Shown here piece after piece: positions 16,064 to 23,036 of a DNA stretch of 64,000 bases. A program made the translations under genes and the position numbers. Below the pieces are notes generated by a model that saw only the letters and a list, made by a program, of their open reading frames with translations, ran no database searches and was not told the origin of the DNA. Positions within the stretch are counted from its first letter, which is position 1; each line of letters starts with the position of its first letter. The stretch is taken from contig CAYLUN010000008.1 in the NCBI GenBank assembly GCA_964386865.1, positions 58,464-122,463 on the forward strand, written 5' to 3'. Origin of the DNA: CAYLUN01 sp964386865 (lineage in GTDB: Bacteria; Verrucomicrobiota; Kiritimatiellia; RFP12; UBA1067).

Positions 16064-16936
16064 TCACAGCCCGGCAGGCTCGATGTGCACGATGACGTCG
16101 CGCACGCTCTCTTTCTCGGCCATGATGGCGTCCTTCACCCGGTGGCCGACGGCATGGCCCTCGAGAACCGGCATCGCGGCCGGCACGTGGATGTGGATCT
16201 CGACGAAATAGTCGGTCCCGCTCTTCCGGATGCGGCACTTCTCGACATCCACGATGCCGTCCACGCCGCGGGCCGCCGCCATGACCTCACTCTGAAATTC
16301 GCCCCCCACGTTTCCGTCGAGAATCTCGTGCGCGGCGCCCTTGAGGATCGAGAGCCCGTTGAAGTAGATGATGCCGCAGGCCAGCAGCGCCGCCCAGTCG
16401 TCCGCCGAAGCGAACCGGCTGCCTCCGAACAGCGCCAGCGCGATGCCGACCGCCGCGGCGCCCGAGGTGATCGCGTCCGAGCGGTGGTGCCACGCGTCGC
16501 CCGTGACGGCCGTGCTGTCGATCGCCGCGCCCGCCGCCATAACCTTGCGCGACACGGCGGTCTTCACGATCACGACGAGCACCAGCACGGGCAGCGTGTA
16601 CCACGCGGGCGCCTGATGGACGGTGAGGATCTGCTGCAGCGACTGCCAGACGATCAGCGAAGCCGCGGCCAGCAGCGAGAAGCCGGAGAACGCCCCGGCC
16701 ACGGACTCGATCTTGCCGTGTCCATACGGATGGTCGGCGTCGGCCGGGCGCAGCGAGAGCTTGAAGCCGAGCCACGTTACCGTAGAGGTGACAATGTCGC
16801 TGGCCGACTCCACGCCGTCGGCGACAAGCGCGTAGCAATTGCCCACAACACCCACGGTGATCTTCACCACCATCAGCCCGATATTGATTCCGACTGTGAC
16901 ATATCCAAGCCGCTGAACTGACAACCTTTTGTCCAT
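16064..16936 (-). CDS. Cation diffusion facilitator (CDF) metal transporter
   Basis: The 290-residue protein has six membrane helices and the CDF metal-site motifs: ADGVESASD on helix 2, HPYGHGKIE after helix 3, and AWHHRSDAI on helix 5. A ~85-residue C-terminal cytoplasmic domain (VDVEKCRIRKSGTDYFVEIH) is typical. CDF proteins export divalent metals (Zn, Fe, Mn, Co) by proton antiport. The ATG at 16936 is preferred to a TTG at 16972. It precedes the ArsR gene in the same direction. Confidence 0.92.
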   Translation of the reverse strand: MDKRLSVQRLGYVTVGINIGLMVVKITVGVVGNCYALVADGVESASDIVTSTVTWLGFKLSLRPADADHPYGHGKIESVAGAFSGFSLLAAASLIVWQSLQQILTVHQAPAWYTLPVLVLVVIVKTAVSRKVMAAGAAIDSTAVTGDAWHHRSDAITSGAAAVGIALALFGGSRFASADDWAALLACGIIYFNGLSILKGAAHEILDGNVGGEFQSEVMAAARGVDGIVDVEKCRIRKSGTDYFVEIHIHVPAAMPVLEGHAVGHRVKDAIMAEKESVRDVIVHIEPAGL

Positions 16937-17062
16937 GTACGGAACTATTTCAGAAGCGTTGCGCGGCGTCAATTCTTAAACGCGCGCCCTCCGCTTTTCT
17001 TGCGGGGACGCGCGGCGACAGCCCGCCCGTGGTGCGGGAAGGGGAAGCGCCGTCCGCTCCGT

Positions 17063-17860
17063 TTAGCCCGGCGCCAGCCGGTCCAATCGCAGCCGCTCGC
17101 GCCCGTCGAACAGCCGCCGGACCGCCAGGTGGATCGTCAGCAGGCTCCCGAACCCCGCGCCCGCTGCGATCAGGTACATGATCATCATCTGGTATCGCAC
17201 AGCGGCCAGGGGGTCGCTCCCGGACAGGATCTGGCCGGTCATCATTCCCGGCAGGCTCACCACGCCGCACACGGCCAGCGAGTTGATGATCGGCGTCATG
17301 GCCGTCCGCACGCTGTCGCGGGTCAGCTCCGCCACAGCCTCTCCGGCGGTCTGCCCGAGCGCCAAACGGTTCTCGATCACCGCGCGCTGCCTCCACGCGC
17401 TCTGCGTCAGCGTGTCCATGCCGAGCGCGATTCCAGTCATGGTGTTGCCGAGGATCATGCCCAGCAGCGGGATGGCGTACTGCGGCGACCACCACGGCTT
17501 GATCCCCACGAGCGCCAGCAGCGCGAAGACGGTCACGGTGAAGCCCGCCGTGAACAGTCCCAGCACCGCCAGGCCGACCGTCCAGCCTGCCGCGAAGCGC
17601 CGGTGCTGCCGCTGCGACACCTCCCACGTGCCTGCGGCCAGCATGACCAGCGAGAAGCCGACCGTCCACACCGGGCGCGCGTTCTGAAAGACGCCCTTCA
17701 GCACGAGCCCCACCAGCGCGAGCTGGACGAAGGTCCGCGCCGCGCCGATCAGCAGGGAGCGGCTCAGCCCGAGCCGCCGCTGCGCGAAGACCGCAGCCAG
17801 CGCGAGCAGCGGCAGCGCGGCGAGCAGGATATCCGTCCACGACAGCGCGATCACGCCCAT
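17063..17860 (-). CDS. fetB: FetB-type (UPF0014) ABC transporter permease
   Basis: The 265-residue protein has about seven membrane helices and the UPF0014 hallmarks: ARTFVQLALVGLVLKGVF, PLLGMILGNTMTGIALGMD and SLPGMMTGQILSGSDPL. FetAB of E. coli is an iron exporter; the same role is inferred. Its ATG lies inside the end of the ATPase gene (10-base overlap), so the two are co-translated. A CDF metal transporter follows. Confidence 0.88.
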   Translation of the reverse strand: MGVIALSWTDILLAALPLLALAAVFAQRRLGLSRSLLIGAARTFVQLALVGLVLKGVFQNARPVWTVGFSLVMLAAGTWEVSQRQHRRFAAGWTVGLAVLGLFTAGFTVTVFALLALVGIKPWWSPQYAIPLLGMILGNTMTGIALGMDTLTQSAWRQRAVIENRLALGQTAGEAVAELTRDSVRTAMTPIINSLAVCGVVSLPGMMTGQILSGSDPLAAVRYQMMIMYLIAAGAGFGSLLTIHLAVRRLFDGRERLRLDRLAPG

Positions 17861-18465
17861 GACGCCGCCTCCTTCCAGACGCCCTGCGGAGCCATGTGGT
17901 AGCCTCGCGACGCCACGCGCCGGAGCTGCGCCGCATCGTGCGCCACCCACAGCACCATCAGGCCGTAAGCCTGGCAGCGCCGCACCACCAGCGCCTCAAA
18001 CGCCCGCGCGCGCTCGTCGTCGAGGTGCGCGGTCGGCTCGTCCAGCAGCAGCGCGTCGGGCCGGTTCGCGAGCGTGCGCAGCAGGCCCAGCCGCTGCTTC
18101 TCGCCGCTGGAGAGCCGCGCCACGGGCCACGCCAGCACGTCGGGGTCGAGCCCCAGCGCGCGCACGTCGGACTCGTCCGGAGGCGCGGAGAAATGCGCGC
18201 CGACCGCGTCGTGCCACCACTGCCCCTCCGCCGGCACGTACGCCACCCGACGACGCCACGCGCTCGCGGCCATCGCGGCCGGCGCCTCGCCGGCTAGCCT
18301 GATCTCGCCCTGCCACGGGTCGAGGTCAGACAGCGCCCGCAGCAGCCGCGTCTTGCCACACCCCGACGGGCCGGTTACGCCGACCCGCTCGCCCGCCTCC
18401 AGCGCGAACGACACCGGGCCGAAACCGCCGTACGTCAGCCCGCTCACTTCGAATTGATTCGCCAT
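17851..18465 (-). CDS. fetA: FetA-type ABC transporter ATP-binding protein
   Basis: The 204-residue ATPase has Walker A GPSGCGKT (residues ~32-39), signature LSSGEKQR, Walker B ALLLDEPTAHLD and the switch His in WVAHD. Small size and pairing with a UPF0014 permease match FetA/YbbL. The stop overlaps the permease start. It begins 8 bases after the stop of the upstream PQQ-propeller lipoprotein gene, so the three may be co-transcribed. Confidence 0.88.
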   Translation of the reverse strand: MANQFEVSGLTYGGFGPVSFALEAGERVGVTGPSGCGKTRLLRALSDLDPWQGEIRLAGEAPAAMAASAWRRRVAYVPAEGQWWHDAVGAHFSAPPDESDVRALGLDPDVLAWPVARLSSGEKQRLGLLRTLANRPDALLLDEPTAHLDDERARAFEALVVRRCQAYGLMVLWVAHDAAQLRRVASRGYHMAPQGVWKEAASWA

Positions 18466-18473
18466 ATATCCAC

Positions 18474-20492
18474 CTACGAGATCCAGCTCATTTCACAGCG
18501 CACCGGGACCCACTCGCCGCCGACCTTGCGCACCTCCACCACATATCCGGTCGCCTCAAGCGGACCGTACCACGTTCTAATGGTCACCTTCGCCTCGCCG
18601 TGACTCTCGTTCCATTGAATGAGAGGATCTTGTTCCCCTTCGCCGAAAGTCACATAAGCGACCCTGTAATTCTTAAGCCGATGCGCGATATCGGCGTCCA
18701 ATTGCCCCGTCCAGCAGAGCGTGCAACTGTTGCGCCCGGTAAAAGCGAGTGGTCGTTGCCCCTTGGGAAGTGCAACCACGCAAAGTTCAGACGTGTCAGT
18801 GAACCGGAAGCGCGCATCGAACACGGCCTGCAACACGCGCTCCTCTTCGGTCAGATCAAAGCGCTCGGGTGCGAGCGGATTGGGCGCCTTCGCATCTAAA
18901 ACACCGAGTTCCTTAGCCAGCCATGCGGGCAGTGGGTCACCCGTGAAAGGCACCTGCTCGCGGCGTATAGCCAGCACCTGCTCGGCCTGCCGCGCCGTTC
19001 CGTTCCGCGCACCATTCACGTAGGCGACGTGAAGCAGTTCCCGCGGCTCGCGCTTCTCCAACACCTCCGCAAGGTAGTCGGTCGCTACTCGGCAGTCGTG
19101 AGCCAGATAGCGACCGGCGAACTCCACCATCGTCTGCCACTCCTCGGTACCAGCCGGCTCACGTCTTAACCGCGCGACATAAGTGCGCGCGGCCGCATCC
19201 TTTGCGGCAAGATCCCATAGCAGCGGCAATTCAAAAACGACGCTTCCTTTCTGTCGGCTCAAGACCTCTTCCAACTGTCCGGACTCCGAGACGTCCGCGT
19301 ACTGCTCGATCAAGCAACTGTAAGCGGACAGCCGTTCTTCCTCCTCTTTCGTCAGATTCGGCCGCTTGTCCAGAAGCTGGCCATACGCCTGGATCATCAG
19401 CGGTGCCGCTTCTGCGCGCCACCGGTCCAGCTCCCACTTCTCGTCCCATGTCAGTTCGCCGGCCCTGGCGACCAGTTCCCGTAATTGAGCCAGCCGCGCG
19501 GCCGGGCGCGAGGGATACTCCTCCGCCGGATCGCCGGGCTCAAGCGCGAAGATCTGAGTGTTCATCACGACCAGCAAACGGCCTTTGGGCAGAGCGCACA
19601 TCTTGTCCGGCCTCACGGCTCGGTTCTCCCAGTGCCAGCGAAGCGCACCCTCGGAAGAGATGCGCCAGACGTGTGGCCAACAGGCCACGAACACGCCCTT
19701 CTTGTCGGCGCTCATCTCGAATCCGCCCTCCCGCCGATACGGCAAGTCTAGCGTCCGCTCCCAGCGTGTCGCGCCGGTCGAAACTGTCCGGCAGACTAGA
19801 TTGGAGCCGGCCATCATGTAGAGCGTCCCATCCAAACCGCAGACGTTCCAGCAGTCCCCGACCGGCGTCCGCCAGCGTACGGCTAGGCCGGCCAGATCGA
19901 TGCCGACGACATGGCTCCGGTCGCTATAAGGGTGGCAGACCAAAGCGCCGTCATCCGCACCGTAAAGAGTGACCTCATCTCGACCTTTTTCCAACTCCCA
20001 TGGCAGCGTCATCGCCCAGACCTTGCGGCCGTCGGCGAGGGCGTATCCCGCCAACTCGTTCGTGTCAGACTGCGCGTACACGACGCCCCCCATCACCGCC
20101 AACCCGGTGGCGTAAGCCGGCGTGTCGATACGCCAGCGGCACATTCCCGTCCGCGCGTCGAGCGCGGCGAGGCAACACTTGCCAGAACGCACCAAGAGCG
20201 TATCACCGGCAAGCGCCAGATCGCATCCGAAAGCGTTCGTGGACAAAGCCGCTTGCCACACCACCTCTTCATTCACAGGGTCTGCACGATAGCAAGCGCC
20301 CTCGACCGCCACGTAGGTCTCCCCGTCAGGCCCGGCAACCACATCAATGACAGAGGCATATCGTCCAACCGAAGGCAGGTCCGACCCCGCCTCACGCACA
20401 CCGGCCACGCGGAACATAACCGATTGCGTCGCGCACCCGCACAGGAGCACGATCGCCGTCAGACTACAGAACCAAGACCCTATTATCTTCAG
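18474..20492 (-). CDS. PQQ-like beta-propeller lipoprotein
   Basis: The N-terminal ~330 residues show repeated PQQ-type blades (LAALDARTGMCRWRIDTPAY, YALADGRKVWAMTLPW, GIDLAGLAVRWRTPVG). The remaining ~330 residues are alpha-helical with Arg/Leu-rich repeats and end in a small domain without family match. The first conventional start, GTG at 20450, would leave only MLLCGC before the lipobox. A CTG at 20492, which overlaps the upstream stop and follows AAAGGAAAGG, restores a full lipoprotein signal (KIIGSWFCSLTAIVLLCGC), so I place the start there. Function unknown; periplasmic-facing anchoring is inferred. Confidence 0.7.
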   Translation of the reverse strand: MKIIGSWFCSLTAIVLLCGCATQSVMFRVAGVREAGSDLPSVGRYASVIDVVAGPDGETYVAVEGACYRADPVNEEVVWQAALSTNAFGCDLALAGDTLLVRSGKCCLAALDARTGMCRWRIDTPAYATGLAVMGGVVYAQSDTNELAGYALADGRKVWAMTLPWELEKGRDEVTLYGADDGALVCHPYSDRSHVVGIDLAGLAVRWRTPVGDCWNVCGLDGTLYMMAGSNLVCRTVSTGATRWERTLDLPYRREGGFEMSADKKGVFVACWPHVWRISSEGALRWHWENRAVRPDKMCALPKGRLLVVMNTQIFALEPGDPAEEYPSRPAARLAQLRELVARAGELTWDEKWELDRWRAEAAPLMIQAYGQLLDKRPNLTKEEEERLSAYSCLIEQYADVSESGQLEEVLSRQKGSVVFELPLLWDLAAKDAAARTYVARLRREPAGTEEWQTMVEFAGRYLAHDCRVATDYLAEVLEKREPRELLHVAYVNGARNGTARQAEQVLAIRREQVPFTGDPLPAWLAKELGVLDAKAPNPLAPERFDLTEEERVLQAVFDARFRFTDTSELCVVALPKGQRPLAFTGRNSCTLCWTGQLDADIAHRLKNYRVAYVTFGEGEQDPLIQWNESHGEAKVTIRTWYGPLEATGYVVEVRKVGGEWVPVRCEMSWIS

Positions 20493-21424
20493 GGCGTTCG
20501 CCTTTCCTTTTGAGCCGACTCGCTACGCTCGCCGACGCTGACCCCGAACAACGCCAACTTCTGGCGTAGTTGGCTGTCGAGGCGGGGCAAGTCTGCCGGG
20601 TAGACCGAGACCAGCCGCTTACCCTCCTGCTGGTAGAGGATCTGCTTCTTGAGCATGCTCATCTTGTACTGCGGCGTGTCCATGCCCCAGTACTCGACAT
20701 ACACGTCCACCTCGGGCAGATAGAAGTCGGGACGGATCTGAAACTCGCCAATGATGCGGAATTTGGCGTCGTAGCGATAGCGGAGATTGTGCAGACTCAG
20801 CCATTCGGCGATGCGCCGCTCGCCGCCAGACTGCACGAGGGTGCCATCGCGGGCCTCGACGTTTTTCTGCAGCTCGACCTGGGTCTCGAAGTTGCGGCGC
20901 TCCAGAAACACCTCGTCGAAACAGCGCCCGCAGTACGTGCGCTGGAAGCTCGCTTGCGCCTGCCGATACTCCTCCGCCGTGGCCGCCGCATGGCAGCGCT
21001 GACAACGGTGGCCCACACCCGCCTCGCCGTCACGCACAGCCTGCTCGATAGCCTCAATAGTCGTCAGCGCGGCCGCGCGCACGTAGTCGCGTCGGGCGGG
21101 ATCGTGCGCGATGTCGCGCAGGTCGTGCAGGTGCGACTGCGCGTGGGCCGCGTACGCCTTGAGTGCCCGCAGAGCGTACTGTTGCGTCTGCGGATGCCGG
21201 CCGCGCAGCGCCAGCGGCGCCAGCGCCGCCACCGCGGCGGCCCGGTCGGCCCCGAAGCCTGCCAACTTGCCGATGGCCGACGCCGCTAGCCGCTGGACTT
21301 CATCGGAGGGGAGCTGCGAAAACGCGATCAGCTCTGCGAGCGCGGCGGTCTCTCCGCTGCGCCCGAGGGCCAGCACGCGCTGAACCGCCGTGTGGTCGTC
21401 GGCCGGTAGCATGAAACTCTCCAT
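20489..21424 (-). CDS. HEAT-repeat/zinc-ribbon/nuclease-like fusion protein
   Basis: The 311-residue protein has three parts. Residues ~10-125 are alpha-helical HEAT-like repeats (LAASAIGKLAGFG, YALRALKAYAAHA). Residues ~138-175 contain CQRC and CGRC, a zinc ribbon. Residues ~195-290 resemble PD-(D/E)XK restriction-type nucleases: GERRIAEWL, FQIRPDFYLPEVDVYVEYWG, then Y-x-MSMLKKQILYQQEG; Asp of RPDF and Glu of YVEYWG would be catalytic with the following Lys. DNA binding and cleavage is inferred, not shown. AAGGAG precedes the ATG. Its stop overlaps the next gene. Confidence 0.7.
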   Translation of the reverse strand: MESFMLPADDHTAVQRVLALGRSGETAALAELIAFSQLPSDEVQRLAASAIGKLAGFGADRAAAVAALAPLALRGRHPQTQQYALRALKAYAAHAQSHLHDLRDIAHDPARRDYVRAAALTTIEAIEQAVRDGEAGVGHRCQRCHAAATAEEYRQAQASFQRTYCGRCFDEVFLERRNFETQVELQKNVEARDGTLVQSGGERRIAEWLSLHNLRYRYDAKFRIIGEFQIRPDFYLPEVDVYVEYWGMDTPQYKMSMLKKQILYQQEGKRLVSVYPADLPRLDSQLRQKLALFGVSVGERSESAQKERRTP

Positions 21425-21463
21425 CCTTTTCTCCTTTCGCTCGGCGCTGGCGAGCGCAGCGAG

Positions 21464-22195
21464 TCAGCGCCGCAAAGCCACGCCCCAGCCCACGGCGCGG
21501 GCCTCGAAGGCGGCCTTGAGCGCGCGCACCGAGAACTCGGGCAAGTCCGCTTCGCTCCAGATGGCGCCGATCATGTCGACGTAGTGCGCGTCGGAGGAGC
21601 GGATGAAGGGCAGCCCCTTGGTCTTGCTCCGCCACTCCAGCACGTCGGCGCGGCGGCTGATCTCGACCGCGTCGAAGCCCTCGTCGCCCGACAGGCCGCC
21701 CAGCTGCGAGGTGACGCTGAACACGCCGCGATCCATGTGCGCCGCGATGAACAGCCCGCCCAGCGCGTGGATGCGCTCCCCGGCCTCGCGGATGGTCAGG
21801 CGCGTCGGCGCGCAGAGCAAGTGGATATCCATCTCGACGACCTCGTCGTCCGCATTGACGACGTCCTGATAACCGAACACTTCGGGCACATTCGCGCGCG
21901 TGGGCAGTGCGGCATAGACGGTCTCGGTCATGGCCGCCGCCTGCTCCAGCGTGTCGAACACCGCGAGGACGTGCACCTCCTCGGCGGTCGTCACCTCCAT
22001 CCCGAACAGGCCCTTCAGGCCCTCGCGTCGGCAGGCCTCAGCCAGCGCCGGACAGTTGCGCGACGAGTTGTGGTCGGAGAGCATGATCCCGTCCAGCCCA
22101 GCCGCCTTGGCGGCCCGGACGATCGCGGCGGGCGAGGAGCACATGTCGCCGCACGGCGAAAGGCAGGAGTGGATGTGGAGGTCGAACTTAAACAT
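21464..22195 (-). CDS. PHP-domain phosphoesterase
   Basis: The 243-residue protein is a PHP metal-dependent phosphoesterase: DLHIHSCLSPCG at the N-terminus, SDHNS at about residue 41, GMEVTT, AAHMDRG and SSDAHY supply the His/Asp/Glu metal ligands in the expected order. Members cleave nucleoside 3',5'-bisphosphates or 5'-ribonucleotides; the substrate here is not determined. It lies 39 bases upstream of the HEAT/nuclease-like gene in the same direction and may form an operon with it. Confidence 0.9.
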   Translation of the reverse strand: MFKFDLHIHSCLSPCGDMCSSPAAIVRAAKAAGLDGIMLSDHNSSRNCPALAEACRREGLKGLFGMEVTTAEEVHVLAVFDTLEQAAAMTETVYAALPTRANVPEVFGYQDVVNADDEVVEMDIHLLCAPTRLTIREAGERIHALGGLFIAAHMDRGVFSVTSQLGGLSGDEGFDAVEISRRADVLEWRSKTKGLPFIRSSDAHYVDMIGAIWSEADLPEFSVRALKAAFEARAVGWGVALRR

Positions 22196-22241
22196 GTGCC
22201 ATCAGTATCACCGAACCGCGCCCGTTTGACAAGCCGAGGCG

Positions 22242-22263
22242 ATCAGAGGTCGGAGGCCAGAGA
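22242..22263. repeat. Short heptamer array
   Basis: About three 7-base words of the GGAGGTC family (TCAGAGG, TCGGAGG, CCAGAGA) in the gap before gtrA. They match the words of the arrays in priA and at the plsY end. Confidence 0.45.
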
Positions 22264-22320
22264 AAATATTCCTTTCTGTAATCGTCAGTGGCAAGGTGAA
22301 AGCTGTTGTAGTAAACTTTT

Positions 22321-22354
22321 GTCCGTTCACCACAAATCCGGAGTGGTGACGGAC
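22321..22354 (+). promoter_or_regulatory. Stable hairpin upstream of gtrA-like gene
   Basis: GTCCGTTCACCAC (22321-22333) pairs with GTGGTGACGGAC (22343-22354) through 12 bp with a single bulged T and a 9-base loop. No T-run follows on either strand, so it is probably a leader-RNA or operator structure rather than a terminator. It lies 37 bases before the start codon, which has no clear ribosome site. Confidence 0.4.
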
Positions 22355-22391
22355 GACAAACAAACTGCCCCCCGAACTTTGAACCCCTCCT

Positions 22392-22886
22392 ATGCTCGCT
22401 CTTCTCAAGAAACACCTCAGCCACGACGCGCACCCGCTGGTGCAGTTCATCAAGTACGGCATCGCGGGCGGGCTGGCGACCGGCACGCACATCGTCACCT
22501 TCTTTCTTTGCGGCTGGCTCCTGCTGCCCTGCCTCACCCAGGACGACATCACAATCCGCCTGTTCGGACTCACCGTACCCGCGATTCCGGAGGCGACACG
22601 CGCTTGGAACGCGGGCACCTGCAACGTCATGGCCTTTGTTGTCGCGAATGTTCTCTGTTACTTCCTCAACAGGCTCTTCGTTTTCAAGCCCGGCCGCCAC
22701 CACTGGGCGCTCGAATTCCTGTTCTTCTTTGCGGGCTCGGGCGTCAGCCTGGTGATCGGCACCGCAATCCAGACCTTCCTGATCACGCACCACGGCATCC
22801 AGACCACGTTCGCCTTCGGCGCGAACATCGTCTGCGCCTTGCTGATCAACTACGCGATGCGCAAATTTGTGATCTTCAGGGGGTGA
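22392..22886 (+). CDS. GtrA-family membrane protein
   Basis: The 164-residue protein has four membrane helices and the GtrA hallmarks: LVQFIKYGIAGGLATGTHI near the start, NVMAFVVANVLCYFLNRLFVF in the middle and ALLINYAMRKFVIF at the end. A ~30-residue insertion between helices 1 and 2 is longer than usual. GtrA-type proteins are thought to flip polyprenyl-linked sugars or otherwise act in envelope glycan synthesis. No partner glycosyltransferase is adjacent. Confidence 0.88.
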   Translation: MLALLKKHLSHDAHPLVQFIKYGIAGGLATGTHIVTFFLCGWLLLPCLTQDDITIRLFGLTVPAIPEATRAWNAGTCNVMAFVVANVLCYFLNRLFVFKPGRHHWALEFLFFFAGSGVSLVIGTAIQTFLITHHGIQTTFAFGANIVCALLINYAMRKFVIFRG

Positions 22887-22898
22887 GGGGGGAAGGCG

Positions 22899-23013
22899 CC
22901 TAGGTGTTTAGACTGTTAGGCTGCCAGGCGACACAAAGCGGCCCGGGCCTATCGGACGCAATGTTCTCCACCCTCTTCCTAGATGTCTAACAGCCTAAAC
23001 CGCTAACAGCCTG
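22899..23013. repeat. Inverted pair of octamer word arrays
   Basis: The right arm (22978-23013), read on the minus strand, holds GGCTGTTA, GCGGTTTA and GGCTGTTA at 8-base spacing. The left arm (22899-22925), read on the plus strand, holds GGTGTTTA and GACTGTTA. A ~50-bp core lies between. The same octamer words recur at 27461-27544. It sits between the converging gtrA and priA ends. Confidence 0.6.
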
Positions 23014-23036
23014 TGCTCCCTCCGCACGCGGATGGA

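Noticed and set aside
22887..23036. Ordinary rho-independent terminator for gtrA and priA
   Set aside because: No GC stem with T-run; the inverted octamer words describe the sequence better.
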